From: Thermoleophilia bacterium
Lineage (GTDB): Bacteria > Actinomycetota > Thermoleophilia > Gaiellales > Gaiellaceae
Assembly (NCBI GenBank): GCA_023382435.1
Contig: JAHDVS010000009.1
Span: forward strand, 1 to 64,000
Reading direction: 5' to 3'
DNA length: 64,000 nt
The position numbers and the translations under genes are program-made. Shown here piece after piece: positions 57,203 to 64,000 of this stretch. The notes beneath the pieces are model-generated. The model was not told the origin of the DNA and made no database searches. It saw only the letters and a program-made list of their open reading frames with translations. The stretch's first letter is position 1. Each line of letters begins with the position of its first letter.

Positions 57203-59077
57203 TCACAGAACCGTCCGGGGCTCCTCGACGGCGACGCGCCTGGAAGCACGAACGATCGTTCCCAGCTTGCCGACGGCCTCGAGCGTGTCGCCCTCGTCGA
57301 CGAGGCGCATCAGCCCGGCCAGCTCGTCGTCGAGCCAGGCCGGATCGACCTCCTGGGCCTTGCAGCGGAAGATCTTCGGATTGGCGGTGGCGACGGCGTC
57401 CTCCCCCTCCGCCCAGAGCTCCTCGTGGAGCTTCTCCCCGGGCCGCACGCCGATGATCTCGACCGGGACGTCCCGGCCGGGCTCCTTGCCCGACAGCCGG
57501 ATCATGTCGTGGGCGAGATCGATGATCCGCACGGGCTCCCCCATGTCGAGGACGAACACGTCGCCGGACTCGCCGATCGCACCCGCCTGCACGATCAGCT
57601 GCGCCGCCTCCGGGATCGTCATGAAATACCGGGTCATCTCGGCATGGGTGACCGTGACCGGCCCGCCACGCGCGATCTGACGGCGAAACAGGGGGATCAC
57701 GCTGCCCGAGGAGGCCAGCACGTTGCCGAACCGAACAGCGATGTAGCGGGTGCGGTTGCCGGGGCGGCGGGCCGCGTTGTGCACGATCCACTCGCAGAGC
57801 AGCTTCGTCTGCCCGAGCACGTTCTGCGGGTTGACCGCCTTGTCGGTGGAGACGAGCACGAACGTGCCGGTGTCGAACTCGGCGGCGACCTCGGCGAGCG
57901 CCTGGGTCGACCCGACGTTGTTGCGGATCGACTCGACCGGGTTGCCCTCCATGAGCGGAACGTGCTTGTACGCCGCCGCGTGGAACACGACGGCCGGGCG
58001 GTAGTGCTCGAACACCTGGCGTAGCTTCGCGCGGTTCTTCGCGTCGGCGAGCACCGACACGACCGCGGGGAAGCCCCGTTCGTGCAGGAGCTCGCGCTCG
58101 ATCGCGACGAGCGCGTTCTCGGCATGCTCGACGAGCACGATCCGCTCGGGACGGGCCAGCGCAAGCTGGCGGCAGAGCTCCGACCCGATCGACCCGCCCG
58201 CGCCCGTGACGAGCACGGTCTGGCCGGCGACGTAGGTGGCGATCGTGTCGAGATCGAGCTGAACGGCCTCGCGGCCCAGTACGTCCTCGACCTGCACCTC
58301 GCGCAGGCGCCGGGCGAGGTGCTCGTCGCCGGAGATCAACTCGTACACCGAAGGCAGCGTCTTGACCGGTACGCCCGCGTCGCGGCAGGCGGTAACGATC
58401 CGCTGGCGCGTCTCCCCGGGCGCGGAGGGAATCGCGATGATCACCTCGTCGGGTTTCGCGTCGGCTATCAGCTGCGGTAGCTCGTGCGTGGACCCGATCA
58501 CCCGGATGCCGTGCAGGCGGAGGTTCTTCTTGCGCGGGTCGTCGTCGACCGCGCCGATCGGCGTGTACCCGAAGCTCGCGTTGCGCAGCATCTCCTTGAT
58601 GATCAGCTGTCCGGCGTCCCCGGCCCCGACCACGAGCGCTTCCTTGCCGCGGGCGACGAGGCTGCGGGGCCCGGGGCGCTCGATGATCGTCCGCGCGAGC
58701 AGGCGGGCGCCGGCCACGAGCCCGAGCAGGACGAGCCAGTCGAGGACGAGCACGGAGCGGGGAACCCGGAAGCCGGCGACGGGGTCGGCCAGATAGACGA
58801 CGAACTCGGCCACGATCGTGGCGACGGTGACGCCGCGAACCAGTGCCCACATATCCCGGATCGAGACGTACCGCCACCAGTGGCTGTAGAACCCGAACAG
58901 GACGAAGATGGCGAGCTTGATCGGGGCGACGATGTAGATGCTCTGCTCGAACAGCCTGCCGTACGGGGCAGGGATTCCCGCGTCGAAGCGCAACCAGAAC
59001 GCGAGATACCAGGCCCCGACCACGAGCCCGGCGTCGACGGCCGCCTGCCAGACGCGGTGGCGCGACAGGAGCCTCAC
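57203..59077 (-). CDS. Membrane-bound nucleotide-sugar 4,6-dehydratase, CapD/WbpM/PglF type
   Basis: 624 residues from GTG at 59077. Four membrane helices in the first ~125 residues, a CoA-binding-like Rossmann domain (LVVGAGDAGQLIIKEML near 149-165), then the catalytic SDR domain with VLVTGAGGSIGSELCRQL near 283-300, AAAYKHVPLMEGNPVESIRNNV (split) and SxxxxxxK region VLVSTDKAVNPQNVLGQTK near 396-414. It converts a UDP-sugar (UDP-GlcNAc in characterised members) to its 4-keto-6-deoxy form. GTG overlaps the aminotransferase stop as GTGA. Confidence 0.93.
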   Translation of the reverse strand: MRLLSRHRVWQAAVDAGLVVGAWYLAFWLRFDAGIPAPYGRLFEQSIYIVAPIKLAIFVLFGFYSHWWRYVSIRDMWALVRGVTVATIVAEFVVYLADPVAGFRVPRSVLVLDWLVLLGLVAGARLLARTIIERPGPRSLVARGKEALVVGAGDAGQLIIKEMLRNASFGYTPIGAVDDDPRKKNLRLHGIRVIGSTHELPQLIADAKPDEVIIAIPSAPGETRQRIVTACRDAGVPVKTLPSVYELISGDEHLARRLREVQVEDVLGREAVQLDLDTIATYVAGQTVLVTGAGGSIGSELCRQLALARPERIVLVEHAENALVAIERELLHERGFPAVVSVLADAKNRAKLRQVFEHYRPAVVFHAAAYKHVPLMEGNPVESIRNNVGSTQALAEVAAEFDTGTFVLVSTDKAVNPQNVLGQTKLLCEWIVHNAARRPGNRTRYIAVRFGNVLASSGSVIPLFRRQIARGGPVTVTHAEMTRYFMTIPEAAQLIVQAGAIGESGDVFVLDMGEPVRIIDLAHDMIRLSGKEPGRDVPVEIIGVRPGEKLHEELWAEGEDAVATANPKIFRCKAQEVDPAWLDDELAGLMRLVDEGDTLEAVGKLGTIVRASRRVAVEEPRTVL

Positions 59078-60168
59078 CGGGCCGCTCCGACGGATACCGC
59101 CGAGCGCACGCATGCGACGACCCGTTTCTGCTGATCGGGGGTGATTCCTGCGAACAGCGGCAGTGCGAGGTTCTCCCGGGCGACCTGCTCCGTCACCGGC
59201 AGGGCGCCCTCCCCGTAGCCGAGCGGCGCGAACACGGGCTGGAGGTGGAGGGGCGTGCGGTAGTAGGCGGCGCAGCCGATTCCCTCGGCCGCGAGCGCCG
59301 CAGCCACCCGGTCACGCTCCGGCGTGCGCACGACGTACATGTGGTACACGTGCCCGGCCTCGTCGGCGGGCAGCTCGCAGAGCTCCCCGAGCCCGAGCTG
59401 CTCGTAGCGCCCGGCCGCCTCGCGGCGCGCGTCGTTCCAGACGTCGACCCTGGCGAGGAACAGGCGCAGGACCGCCGCCTGAAGCTCGTCGAGGCGCGAG
59501 TTGTAGCCGACGGCCTCGAAGGTCTGCTTGTCTCGCGACCCGTGCAACCTGAGCAGCCGGACGCGCTGGGCGAGCTGCGCGTCGCCCGTCGCGACGAGGC
59601 CGCCGTCACCGAGGGCGGGCAGGTTCTTCGTCGGGAAGAAGCTGAACGTCCCGGCTGCGCCGAGCGCGCCCGCGCGAGCGACGCCGAGCCTGGCGCCGAA
59701 AGCCTGGGCCGCGTCCTCGACCACAGGGATCCCGGCTGGCAGCCGCTCGAGCGCCGCCGGTCGCCCGAATAGGTGCACGGCGACGATCGCACGCGTGCGG
59801 CCGGTCACCCGGCGGGCCACGTCCACCGGATCGAGGTTCAGCGTCTCGCGCTCGACGTCGCAGAACACGGGCGTGGCGCCGCGGCGGGCAATCGCCTCCG
59901 CTGTCGCGTAGAACGTGAACGCCGGGCACACCACCTCGTCGCCCGGACCGATCCCGAGCGCCTCGAGCACGAGCACGAGCGCGTCCGTGCCGTTGGCGAC
60001 GCCGACGGCCTCGCCCGCGCCGAGATAGGCAGCCGCCTCGTGCTCGAACGCCTCGACGTTCGGGCCGAGAATGAAACGGCCCGATTCGAGCACCACGGCG
60101 ATCCTGCTCTCGATCTCACCGCGCAGCGGCGCGAGCTGCGCCTTGACGTCCACGAGCGGGATGGTCAC
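59074..60168 (-). CDS. DegT/DnrJ/EryC1/StrS-family sugar aminotransferase 2
   Basis: 364 residues. VGVANGTDALVLVLEALGIGPGDEV (split) near 55-79, CPAFTFYATAEAIARRGATPVFCDV (split), PVVEDAAQAFGARLG near 149-163, and the PLP lysine in FSFFPTKNLPALGDGG near 173-188. HVYHMYVVRTPERDR and YYRTPLHLQPVF are typical late motifs. Coupled to the downstream CapD-type dehydratase, so it should aminate the 4-keto sugar made by that enzyme. GTG lies 9 nt after TAGACT, whose TAG is the DedA stop codon. Confidence 0.93.
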   Translation of the reverse strand: MTIPLVDVKAQLAPLRGEIESRIAVVLESGRFILGPNVEAFEHEAAAYLGAGEAVGVANGTDALVLVLEALGIGPGDEVVCPAFTFYATAEAIARRGATPVFCDVERETLNLDPVDVARRVTGRTRAIVAVHLFGRPAALERLPAGIPVVEDAAQAFGARLGVARAGALGAAGTFSFFPTKNLPALGDGGLVATGDAQLAQRVRLLRLHGSRDKQTFEAVGYNSRLDELQAAVLRLFLARVDVWNDARREAAGRYEQLGLGELCELPADEAGHVYHMYVVRTPERDRVAAALAAEGIGCAAYYRTPLHLQPVFAPLGYGEGALPVTEQVARENLALPLFAGITPDQQKRVVACVRSAVSVGAAR

Positions 60169-60177
60169 GAGTGCAAC

Positions 60178-60183
60178 AGTCTA
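60178..60183 (-). promoter_or_regulatory. -10 TAGACT of the aminotransferase, overlapping a stop codon
   Basis: The TAG of this minus-strand hexamer is the stop codon of the DedA gene; the GTG at 60168 follows after 9 nt. Confidence 0.55.
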
Positions 60184-60843
60184 GCGGGCGCCTCCCGCCG
60201 GCCCGCGACGGCGCCAGACCCTGACGGCGACGTAGGCGGCGGCGAGGACGACCAGGCCGACGATGACGTAGTCCGCGTACCGGGACTGCTCGTGGAAGCG
60301 CTCCCAGCCCGTCCCCAGCGCGAGGCCTGCGCCCGCGAAACCGAGGCACCAGATGAGCGACCCCGCGAGGGTCAGGCCCGCGTAGCGCCCGAACGGCATC
60401 TCGGCCACGCCGGCGGGCACCGAGATGAACGAGCGAACGACGGGAACGATGCGTCCCAGGAAGACCGCCCAGTCACCGTGACGGGCGAACCAGGTCTCCG
60501 CGCGATCGAGCTTCTCGGGCGTCAGGTGGAGCCAGCGGCCGTGCCGCTCGAGCAGTGGGCGCCCCCCGTACGCGCCGAGACCCCAGCCGAGCGCCGAGCC
60601 GACCCAGTAGCCGATCGTGCCGGCGGCGACCATGACCGTGTAGCCCCAGGCGGTCGAGTCGATCCCCGCGCCGAATAGCGAGACCTCGCTGTCGGGGAAC
60701 GCGCCCGCGGCGAGCGCGCCCGCGTACAGCATCACGATCTCGCTCCCGGCGGGCAGCACCGCGTCGACCAGCATCAGCGCGAACACCGCGTACACGCCCG
60801 CGTCGCCGACCGCGCGGGTCAGCGCATCCGTGATCTCGCTCAT
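60181..60843 (-). CDS. DedA/SNARE-associated family membrane protein
   Basis: 220 residues, about five hydrophobic segments. PAGSEIVMLYAGALAAG near residues 31-47, AAGTIGYWVGSALGWGLGAYGGRP (split) near 73-96, and the conserved block WAVFLGRIVPVVRSFISVPAGVAEMPFGRYAGLTLAGSLIW (split) near 124-164, with the catalytic-like Arg residues of the family. DedA proteins include undecaprenyl-phosphate translocases (UptA), which would fit recycling of the glycan carrier here. ATG lies 6 nt after TAGAGT, which includes the stop codon of the next gene. Confidence 0.9.
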   Translation of the reverse strand: MSEITDALTRAVGDAGVYAVFALMLVDAVLPAGSEIVMLYAGALAAGAFPDSEVSLFGAGIDSTAWGYTVMVAAGTIGYWVGSALGWGLGAYGGRPLLERHGRWLHLTPEKLDRAETWFARHGDWAVFLGRIVPVVRSFISVPAGVAEMPFGRYAGLTLAGSLIWCLGFAGAGLALGTGWERFHEQSRYADYVIVGLVVLAAAYVAVRVWRRRGPAGGAR

Positions 60844-60849
60844 CGAGCC

Positions 60850-60855
60850 ACTCTA
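60850..60855 (-). promoter_or_regulatory. -10 TAGAGT of the DedA gene, overlapping a stop codon
   Basis: The TAG of this minus-strand hexamer is the stop of the phosphodiester glycosidase-like gene; the ATG at 60843 follows after 6 nt. Confidence 0.6.
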
Positions 60856-62622
60856 GCCCGGAACGCCCGCACGCCTGACGCGGAGGGAGCCCGTCAGATC
60901 GACGAGCCCGATCCGGCTCGCCGAGACGACCCGGATCACGTAGCGCCCGCTCGCGACGGTACGCCCGCGCGCGTCACGGCCGTTCCAGACGAGCTCGACC
61001 GCTCCCGGCGGGCGGCGTGCTCCGTCGAGGAGCGTCCGCACCACCCGGCCGGCACGGGTCTCCACGGTGACGCTCACCCGCGCCTTGCCGGCGAGCCGGA
61101 ACGAGACGCCCAGGCGCGCGCCTCGCTTCTTGACGGTCAGCTTCCGCTTCGAGAGCTCGAGGAAGCCGAGCGTGTTGTCGACCGTGAAGGAGCGCTCGGC
61201 CCTGCTCTTCGCCCCCGCCTCGTCGACGGCGGTCACGACCCAGCGCCAGGAGCCTTGCCGCAGCAGCTCGGGATCGGGCTCGTACGCGACCGTCCCCGGC
61301 TCGCGCTCGCGCTCGTCGCGCCAGGCGACCTTGCCGCCCGGGCCGATCAGCCGCGCCGTCACTTGCGCTGCGCGCACGAGCCGGTACGCGAGCCGTTGCC
61401 CCTCGGCGACGCCGTCACCGTTCGGGGAGACCACGTCGTTCGCGGGCTCCGGGACGTAGACGCCGTAGTAGGCGAGCATGAGCGCGGTCGATACGGCCCG
61501 CTCGGCGCCGTCGGAGGGCGAGTTGAGCACGCGACCGTCGAACGCGATCGTCGTCGAGCCGCCCGCGTCGAACGCCATCCCCGTCACGACCCCGAGGGAG
61601 ACGAGCTTGCGCGCCAGATCGCGGAGCGTGACGCCCGCGGAGAAGGACTGGCGACCGTCGACGGCGACGAGCACGATCCGGCCGTCGGCGAGCTGGCCGA
61701 CGGCCGTCCGCGGATGGCGCGGCAGGAGCTGATCCGAGGTGAACTCCTCCGTCGTGGGAAGCGCGATCCGCCCGTTGCGAACGAGCGCCGGCCCGCCGCC
61801 GATCGCGTCCTGGACGCTCTGCCACCACGGGCTCACGCCCAGCCGCGCGCTGAGCGACAGGCCCGGCTCGGCGGACGCGGCGAGCGCGCGGCCGGTGGAG
61901 CCGACCGCCTGGAGCACGATTCCGTCCGCCGGGATCGGCGTGCCGCCGCCGCGGCGTACCTCGACGATCCGCCCGGCCAGGTCGACGTTCGGTACCGAGG
62001 CGGGGAAGCCGGAGACGACGACGTCGTACACGTTCTTCGCCCGAGGTGTGGACTCGCCCCACGCGGGCGTGAACAGCCCCGCAGCGGCCCCGTCGAGAGG
62101 CCTGTTCAGCTGGCGGAGCGCCTGGCGCTTGCCATCGTCGACCGCGAACGTCCCGGAGAAGCCCACGCGGGCGAGACGGAGGATGCCGTCCGCACCGATC
62201 CCGAGCGAGGAGCGACCGCTGTTGGGGCGGCCGTGCAGCACTCCGTCGCGCATGAAGATGCCGCTCGGGTAGCCGACGCTCCAGTTGAAGAGGTCGCCGT
62301 TGATGCCGACGAGGGTCGCCTGCTTCGAGAGCCGCTCCTGCATGCCGCTGACGGTCTCGACCCCGGTGATCGTCCCCTGGGAGAGCACGGGCACGAGGCG
62401 GTAGAGCCCGCCGGGCTTCGGTGTCGTGACGACGTGCACGACGACCTGCCGGCCGCGGATCCGCTCGGCCTCCCGCGTGTAGCTGACTCCCGGCATCAGC
62501 TCGGTCGCGGCGGGCTGGGCGAGCGCCACCGGGGCGGACCAGAGCGCCGCCGCCGCCGCCAGAAGGAGGATTTTCGTGCGCACGCGCGGTCTCACCAAAG
62601 CAGACACGTCTACGACCGGCAA
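60853..62622 (-). CDS. Exported phosphodiester glycosidase (NAGPA-domain) protein with FlgD-like Ig region
   Basis: 589 residues from TTG at 62622; a GTG at 62607 is possible. Signal peptide core ILLLAAAAALWSAPVALA near residues 18-35. The NAGPA/phosphodiester glycosidase domain, about 90-395, shows LVGINGDLFNW near 103-113, PSGIFMRDGVLHGRP, GLFTPAWGESTP, IGGGPALVRNGR near 275-286, HPRTAVGQLADGRIVLVAVDGRQ (split) near 304-326 and MAFDAGGSTTIAFDGRVLN (split) near 348-366. C-terminal VVSPNGDGVAEG and GAVELVWNGRDARGRTVASGRYVIRV (split) are FlgD-like modules. Likely trims or processes cell-surface glycan phosphodiesters. Confidence 0.88.
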   Translation of the reverse strand: MPVVDVSALVRPRVRTKILLLAAAAALWSAPVALAQPAATELMPGVSYTREAERIRGRQVVVHVVTTPKPGGLYRLVPVLSQGTITGVETVSGMQERLSKQATLVGINGDLFNWSVGYPSGIFMRDGVLHGRPNSGRSSLGIGADGILRLARVGFSGTFAVDDGKRQALRQLNRPLDGAAAGLFTPAWGESTPRAKNVYDVVVSGFPASVPNVDLAGRIVEVRRGGGTPIPADGIVLQAVGSTGRALAASAEPGLSLSARLGVSPWWQSVQDAIGGGPALVRNGRIALPTTEEFTSDQLLPRHPRTAVGQLADGRIVLVAVDGRQSFSAGVTLRDLARKLVSLGVVTGMAFDAGGSTTIAFDGRVLNSPSDGAERAVSTALMLAYYGVYVPEPANDVVSPNGDGVAEGQRLAYRLVRAAQVTARLIGPGGKVAWRDEREREPGTVAYEPDPELLRQGSWRWVVTAVDEAGAKSRAERSFTVDNTLGFLELSKRKLTVKKRGARLGVSFRLAGKARVSVTVETRAGRVVRTLLDGARRPPGAVELVWNGRDARGRTVASGRYVIRVVSASRIGLVDLTGSLRVRRAGVPG

Positions 62623-62664
62623 CCCGTGAACCCTCCCTCCTTACAGAGACCGAACACCGCCCGC

Positions 62665-62693
62665 TTGTCATGATCGCTACTATCGGCTAAGCT
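62665..62693 (+). promoter_or_regulatory. Promoter TTGTCA-17-TAAGCT
   Basis: TTGTCA (62665-62670) and TAAGCT (62688-62693) with an exact 17-nt spacer, the best two-box promoter in the window. The predicted start leaves a leader of about 15 nt with a ribosome binding site, unlike the leaderless units. Confidence 0.65.
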
Positions 62694-62702
62694 GTCGGCA
62701 AC

Positions 62703-62710
62703 GGAAGGAG
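62703..62710 (+). promoter_or_regulatory. Ribosome binding site GGAAGGAG
   Basis: Ends 4 nt before the GTG at 62715 and fixes that start. Confidence 0.6.
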
Positions 62711-62714
62711 CGCC

Positions 62715-62996
62715 GTGGACGGCTCTCACGAGCTCTCGGCCGAGGAGGCCTTCAGCGCCTTCGACCGCAGCTACTGGCTCTGCCGCTGCGCGGGATTTCG
62801 CGTCGCGAGCCACGACGGTCACCCGCTCGGCCTCGTCGAGGGGTTGCGCTTCTCCTCGCCGGGCGAGGTCGGCGCGCTGGCCGTCCGCGGGCGCTCCGCC
62901 GACTCGCCGCTCGCCGTGATCCCCGCCGGCTCGGTCGGCGAGGTGCGCCCGCTCGAGGAGCTCGTCGTTCTCGCGACCCCGGGGGGGCGCCCGTGA
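62715..62996 (+). CDS. Small protein of unknown function, PRC-barrel-like in part
   Basis: 93 residues, soluble. CRCAGFRVASHDGHPLGLVEGLRFSSPGEVGALAVRG (split) near 23-60 has the strand pattern and H-x-G-x-hyd-x-hyd-V turn seen in PRC-barrel proteins, and VIPAGSVGEVRPLEELVVLA is consistent. Not certain. The stop overlaps the next GTG as GTGA, so it is co-expressed with the CBS-domain protein. Two cysteines (CRC) near residue 23 are the only ones. Confidence 0.7.
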   Translation: MDGSHELSAEEAFSAFDRSYWLCRCAGFRVASHDGHPLGLVEGLRFSSPGEVGALAVRGRSADSPLAVIPAGSVGEVRPLEELVVLATPGGRP

Positions 62997-63445
62997 CGAT
63001 CGTCGACATCGCCAGCGTTCGCCTGGTCAGCGTCGGCCCCGCGGATACCGTCCGCGTCGCCATCGGCCGCATGCTCGACGAGAACGTCGGCGCCGTCGCG
63101 GTCTGCGACGGCCCACACCTCGCCGGGATCTTCACCGAGCGCGACGTGCTCCGGCTGGCCGGCGCGGGCACGCCGTTCGCGGCGCTGCAAGTCGGTGACG
63201 TGATGACCCGTCACGTCGTCTCCGTGTCCCCCGACGACGACATCGTCGCGGTCGCCCGGCTCATGAGCGAACGACGGATCCGCCACGTGCCGGTGCTAGA
63301 GGGCGAGAACGTCCTCGGCATCGTCGGCATCCGCGACGTCGTCGCGGTGCTGGCGGAGCGACTCTGGCGCGAGCACGACGCGGCCGCGCGGGAGACGATC
63401 CGCGGGCTGCTCGGCCGCGCCGGAGCACCCGCACCCGAGGACTAG
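62993..63445 (+). CDS. CBS-domain pair protein
   Basis: 150 residues made of two CBS motifs. First: VSVGPADTVRVAIGRMLDENVGAVAVCDGPHLAGIFTERDVLR (split) near 12-54; second: DVMTRHVVSVSPDDDIVAVARLMSERRIRHVPVLEGENVLGIVGIRDVV (split) near 69-117. A standalone pair of this kind usually senses adenine nucleotides or similar ligands and regulates partners. The C-terminal helix (LWREHDAAARETIRGLL) may mediate pairing. Co-translated with the small gene before it; convergent with mqnC by 4 nt. Confidence 0.92.
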   Translation: MTIVDIASVRLVSVGPADTVRVAIGRMLDENVGAVAVCDGPHLAGIFTERDVLRLAGAGTPFAALQVGDVMTRHVVSVSPDDDIVAVARLMSERRIRHVPVLEGENVLGIVGIRDVVAVLAERLWREHDAAARETIRGLLGRAGAPAPED

Positions 63446-64000
63446 TCGAAGACGCGTACCTCCCGGTACAGCGTGTCGCGCTGCACCGGCACTTTCCCGA
63501 GCGCCCTGATCGCCCGGACGAAGTCGTCCGTCGAGGCCCGATGCGTCGTGCCGGCGGCCGAGACGACGTTCTCCTCGGTCATCACGGAGCCGAGGTCGTC
63601 GGCGCCGAACGCGAGCGCGACCTGCCCGATCTTCATCCCCTGCGTGACCCAGCTCGACTGGATGTGATCGACGTTGTCGAGGTAGATCCGGCTGACCGCC
63701 TGCGTCAGCAGGTAGTCGAACGACGTCGGGAACCGCTCGACCCGCGGACCGAGGCGCGTTCCGTCAGGCTGGAACGTCCACGAGATGAAGGCCCGGAAGC
63801 CGTGGAGCTCGTCCTGGAGCTCGCGGATCCGGCGCAGGTGCTCGACCCGCTCCTCGAGCGTCTCGACGTGGCCGTACATCATCGTCGCCGTGGTCGAGAT
63901 ACCGAGCCGGTGCGCCTCGCGCATCACGTGCAGCCACTCCTGCGCCTTCGTCTTCTTGGGTGCGATCAGCCGTCGCACCCGCTCGACGAGGATCTCGGCG
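63442..64000 (-). CDS. mqnC: Cyclic dehypoxanthinyl futalosine synthase, C-terminal part
   Basis: Radical SAM enzyme of the futalosine menaquinone pathway. About 186 C-terminal residues are in the window; the frame is open to 64000 and continues beyond it, so the N-terminal CxxxCxxC cluster motif is not visible. TTATMMYGHVETLEERVEHLRRIRELQ (split), ISWTFQPDGTRLG, DNVDHIQSSWVTQGMKIGQVALAFGADDLGSVMTEENVVSAAG (split) match MqnC and the related MqnE; the QSSWVTQG and EENVVSAAG pieces favour MqnC. Shows that the cell makes menaquinone by the futalosine route. Confidence 0.9.
   Translation of the reverse strand, partial: AEILVERVRRLIAPKKTKAQEWLHVMREAHRLGISTTATMMYGHVETLEERVEHLRRIRELQDELHGFRAFISWTFQPDGTRLGPRVERFPTSFDYLLTQAVSRIYLDNVDHIQSSWVTQGMKIGQVALAFGADDLGSVMTEENVVSAAGTTHRASTDDFVRAIRALGKVPVQRDTLYREVRVFD

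Noticed and set aside
55427-58024. Plus-strand open frame of 865 codons
   Set aside because: Antisense to the UvrD helicase and CapD-type dehydratase genes; no recognisable motif and composition of a shadow frame.
1-64000. tRNA, rRNA, CRISPR arrays, insertion sequences and prophage genes
   Set aside because: No T-loop-like GGTTCGA motifs in a plausible cloverleaf, no regularly spaced short repeats and no transposase, integrase or phage-like proteins were seen on either strand.

Overview
The window is uniformly very GC-rich and packed with short-spaced genes on both strands. The start of the sequence lies inside a B12-dependent ribonucleotide reductase gene and the end lies inside mqnC (futalosine menaquinone pathway). 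Gene content and codon use suggest a high-GC actinomycetote, perhaps class Thermoleophilia; this is an inference from gene content, not a phylogenetic result. I see no rRNA, tRNA, CRISPR array, insertion sequence or phage gene.

Layout. 1-6.2 kb: nrdJ end, a small membrane-anchored protein, an SDR enzyme, a flavodoxin remnant, a secreted TIM-barrel-like protein, an orphan HNH nuclease, a quinone reductase-like enzyme and an isochorismatase-type hydrolase. 6.1-11.6 kb: histidine biosynthesis, with a leftward set (TrpR-like regulator, hisG, a fused hisC-hisB, hisH, hisF, hisIE) and divergent hisA; hisD is not in the window. 12.2-13.2 kb: hemE. 13.2-42.9 kb: a large surface-polysaccharide region with a UDP-xylose synthase, Wzz-like protein, initiating transferase, glycosyltransferases, flippase, two O-antigen polymerase/ligase-like proteins, sugar aminotransferase, ATP-grasp ligases, a peptidoglycan amidase and five sulfotransferases. 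43.0-49.7 kb: an eight-gene leftward sulfur cluster: flavoprotein, fumarase-like alpha and beta, comA, APS reductase, APS kinase, ATP sulfurylase, TauE/SafE exporter. 49.7-53.4 kb: a LysR regulator with an MFS transporter, and a DsbA-like protein. 53.5-62.6 kb: a second polysaccharide block plus a UvrD-type helicase. 62.7-64 kb: a small unknown/CBS pair and mqnC.

How the parts fit. Sulfate activation (ATP sulfurylase, APS kinase) yields PAPS, the sulfuryl donor for the five sulfotransferases, so a sulfated surface glycan is a reasonable inference. The same cluster also makes sulfite (APS reductase) and has phosphosulfolactate synthase, which adds sulfite to phosphoenolpyruvate. Together with a fumarase-like hydro-lyase, a fumarate-reductase-like flavoprotein and a sulfonate-type exporter this looks like an organosulfonate pathway not matching those I know.

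Expression style. Most transcription units start with a TANNNT -10 hexamer only 6-9 nt before an ATG, GTG or TTG, which implies leaderless mRNAs. In four places the TAG stop codon of the upstream gene is the first half of that hexamer. Genes inside operons are mostly coupled by NTGA or TGATG overlaps. One gene appears to start at ATC and one (hisG) possibly at CTG.
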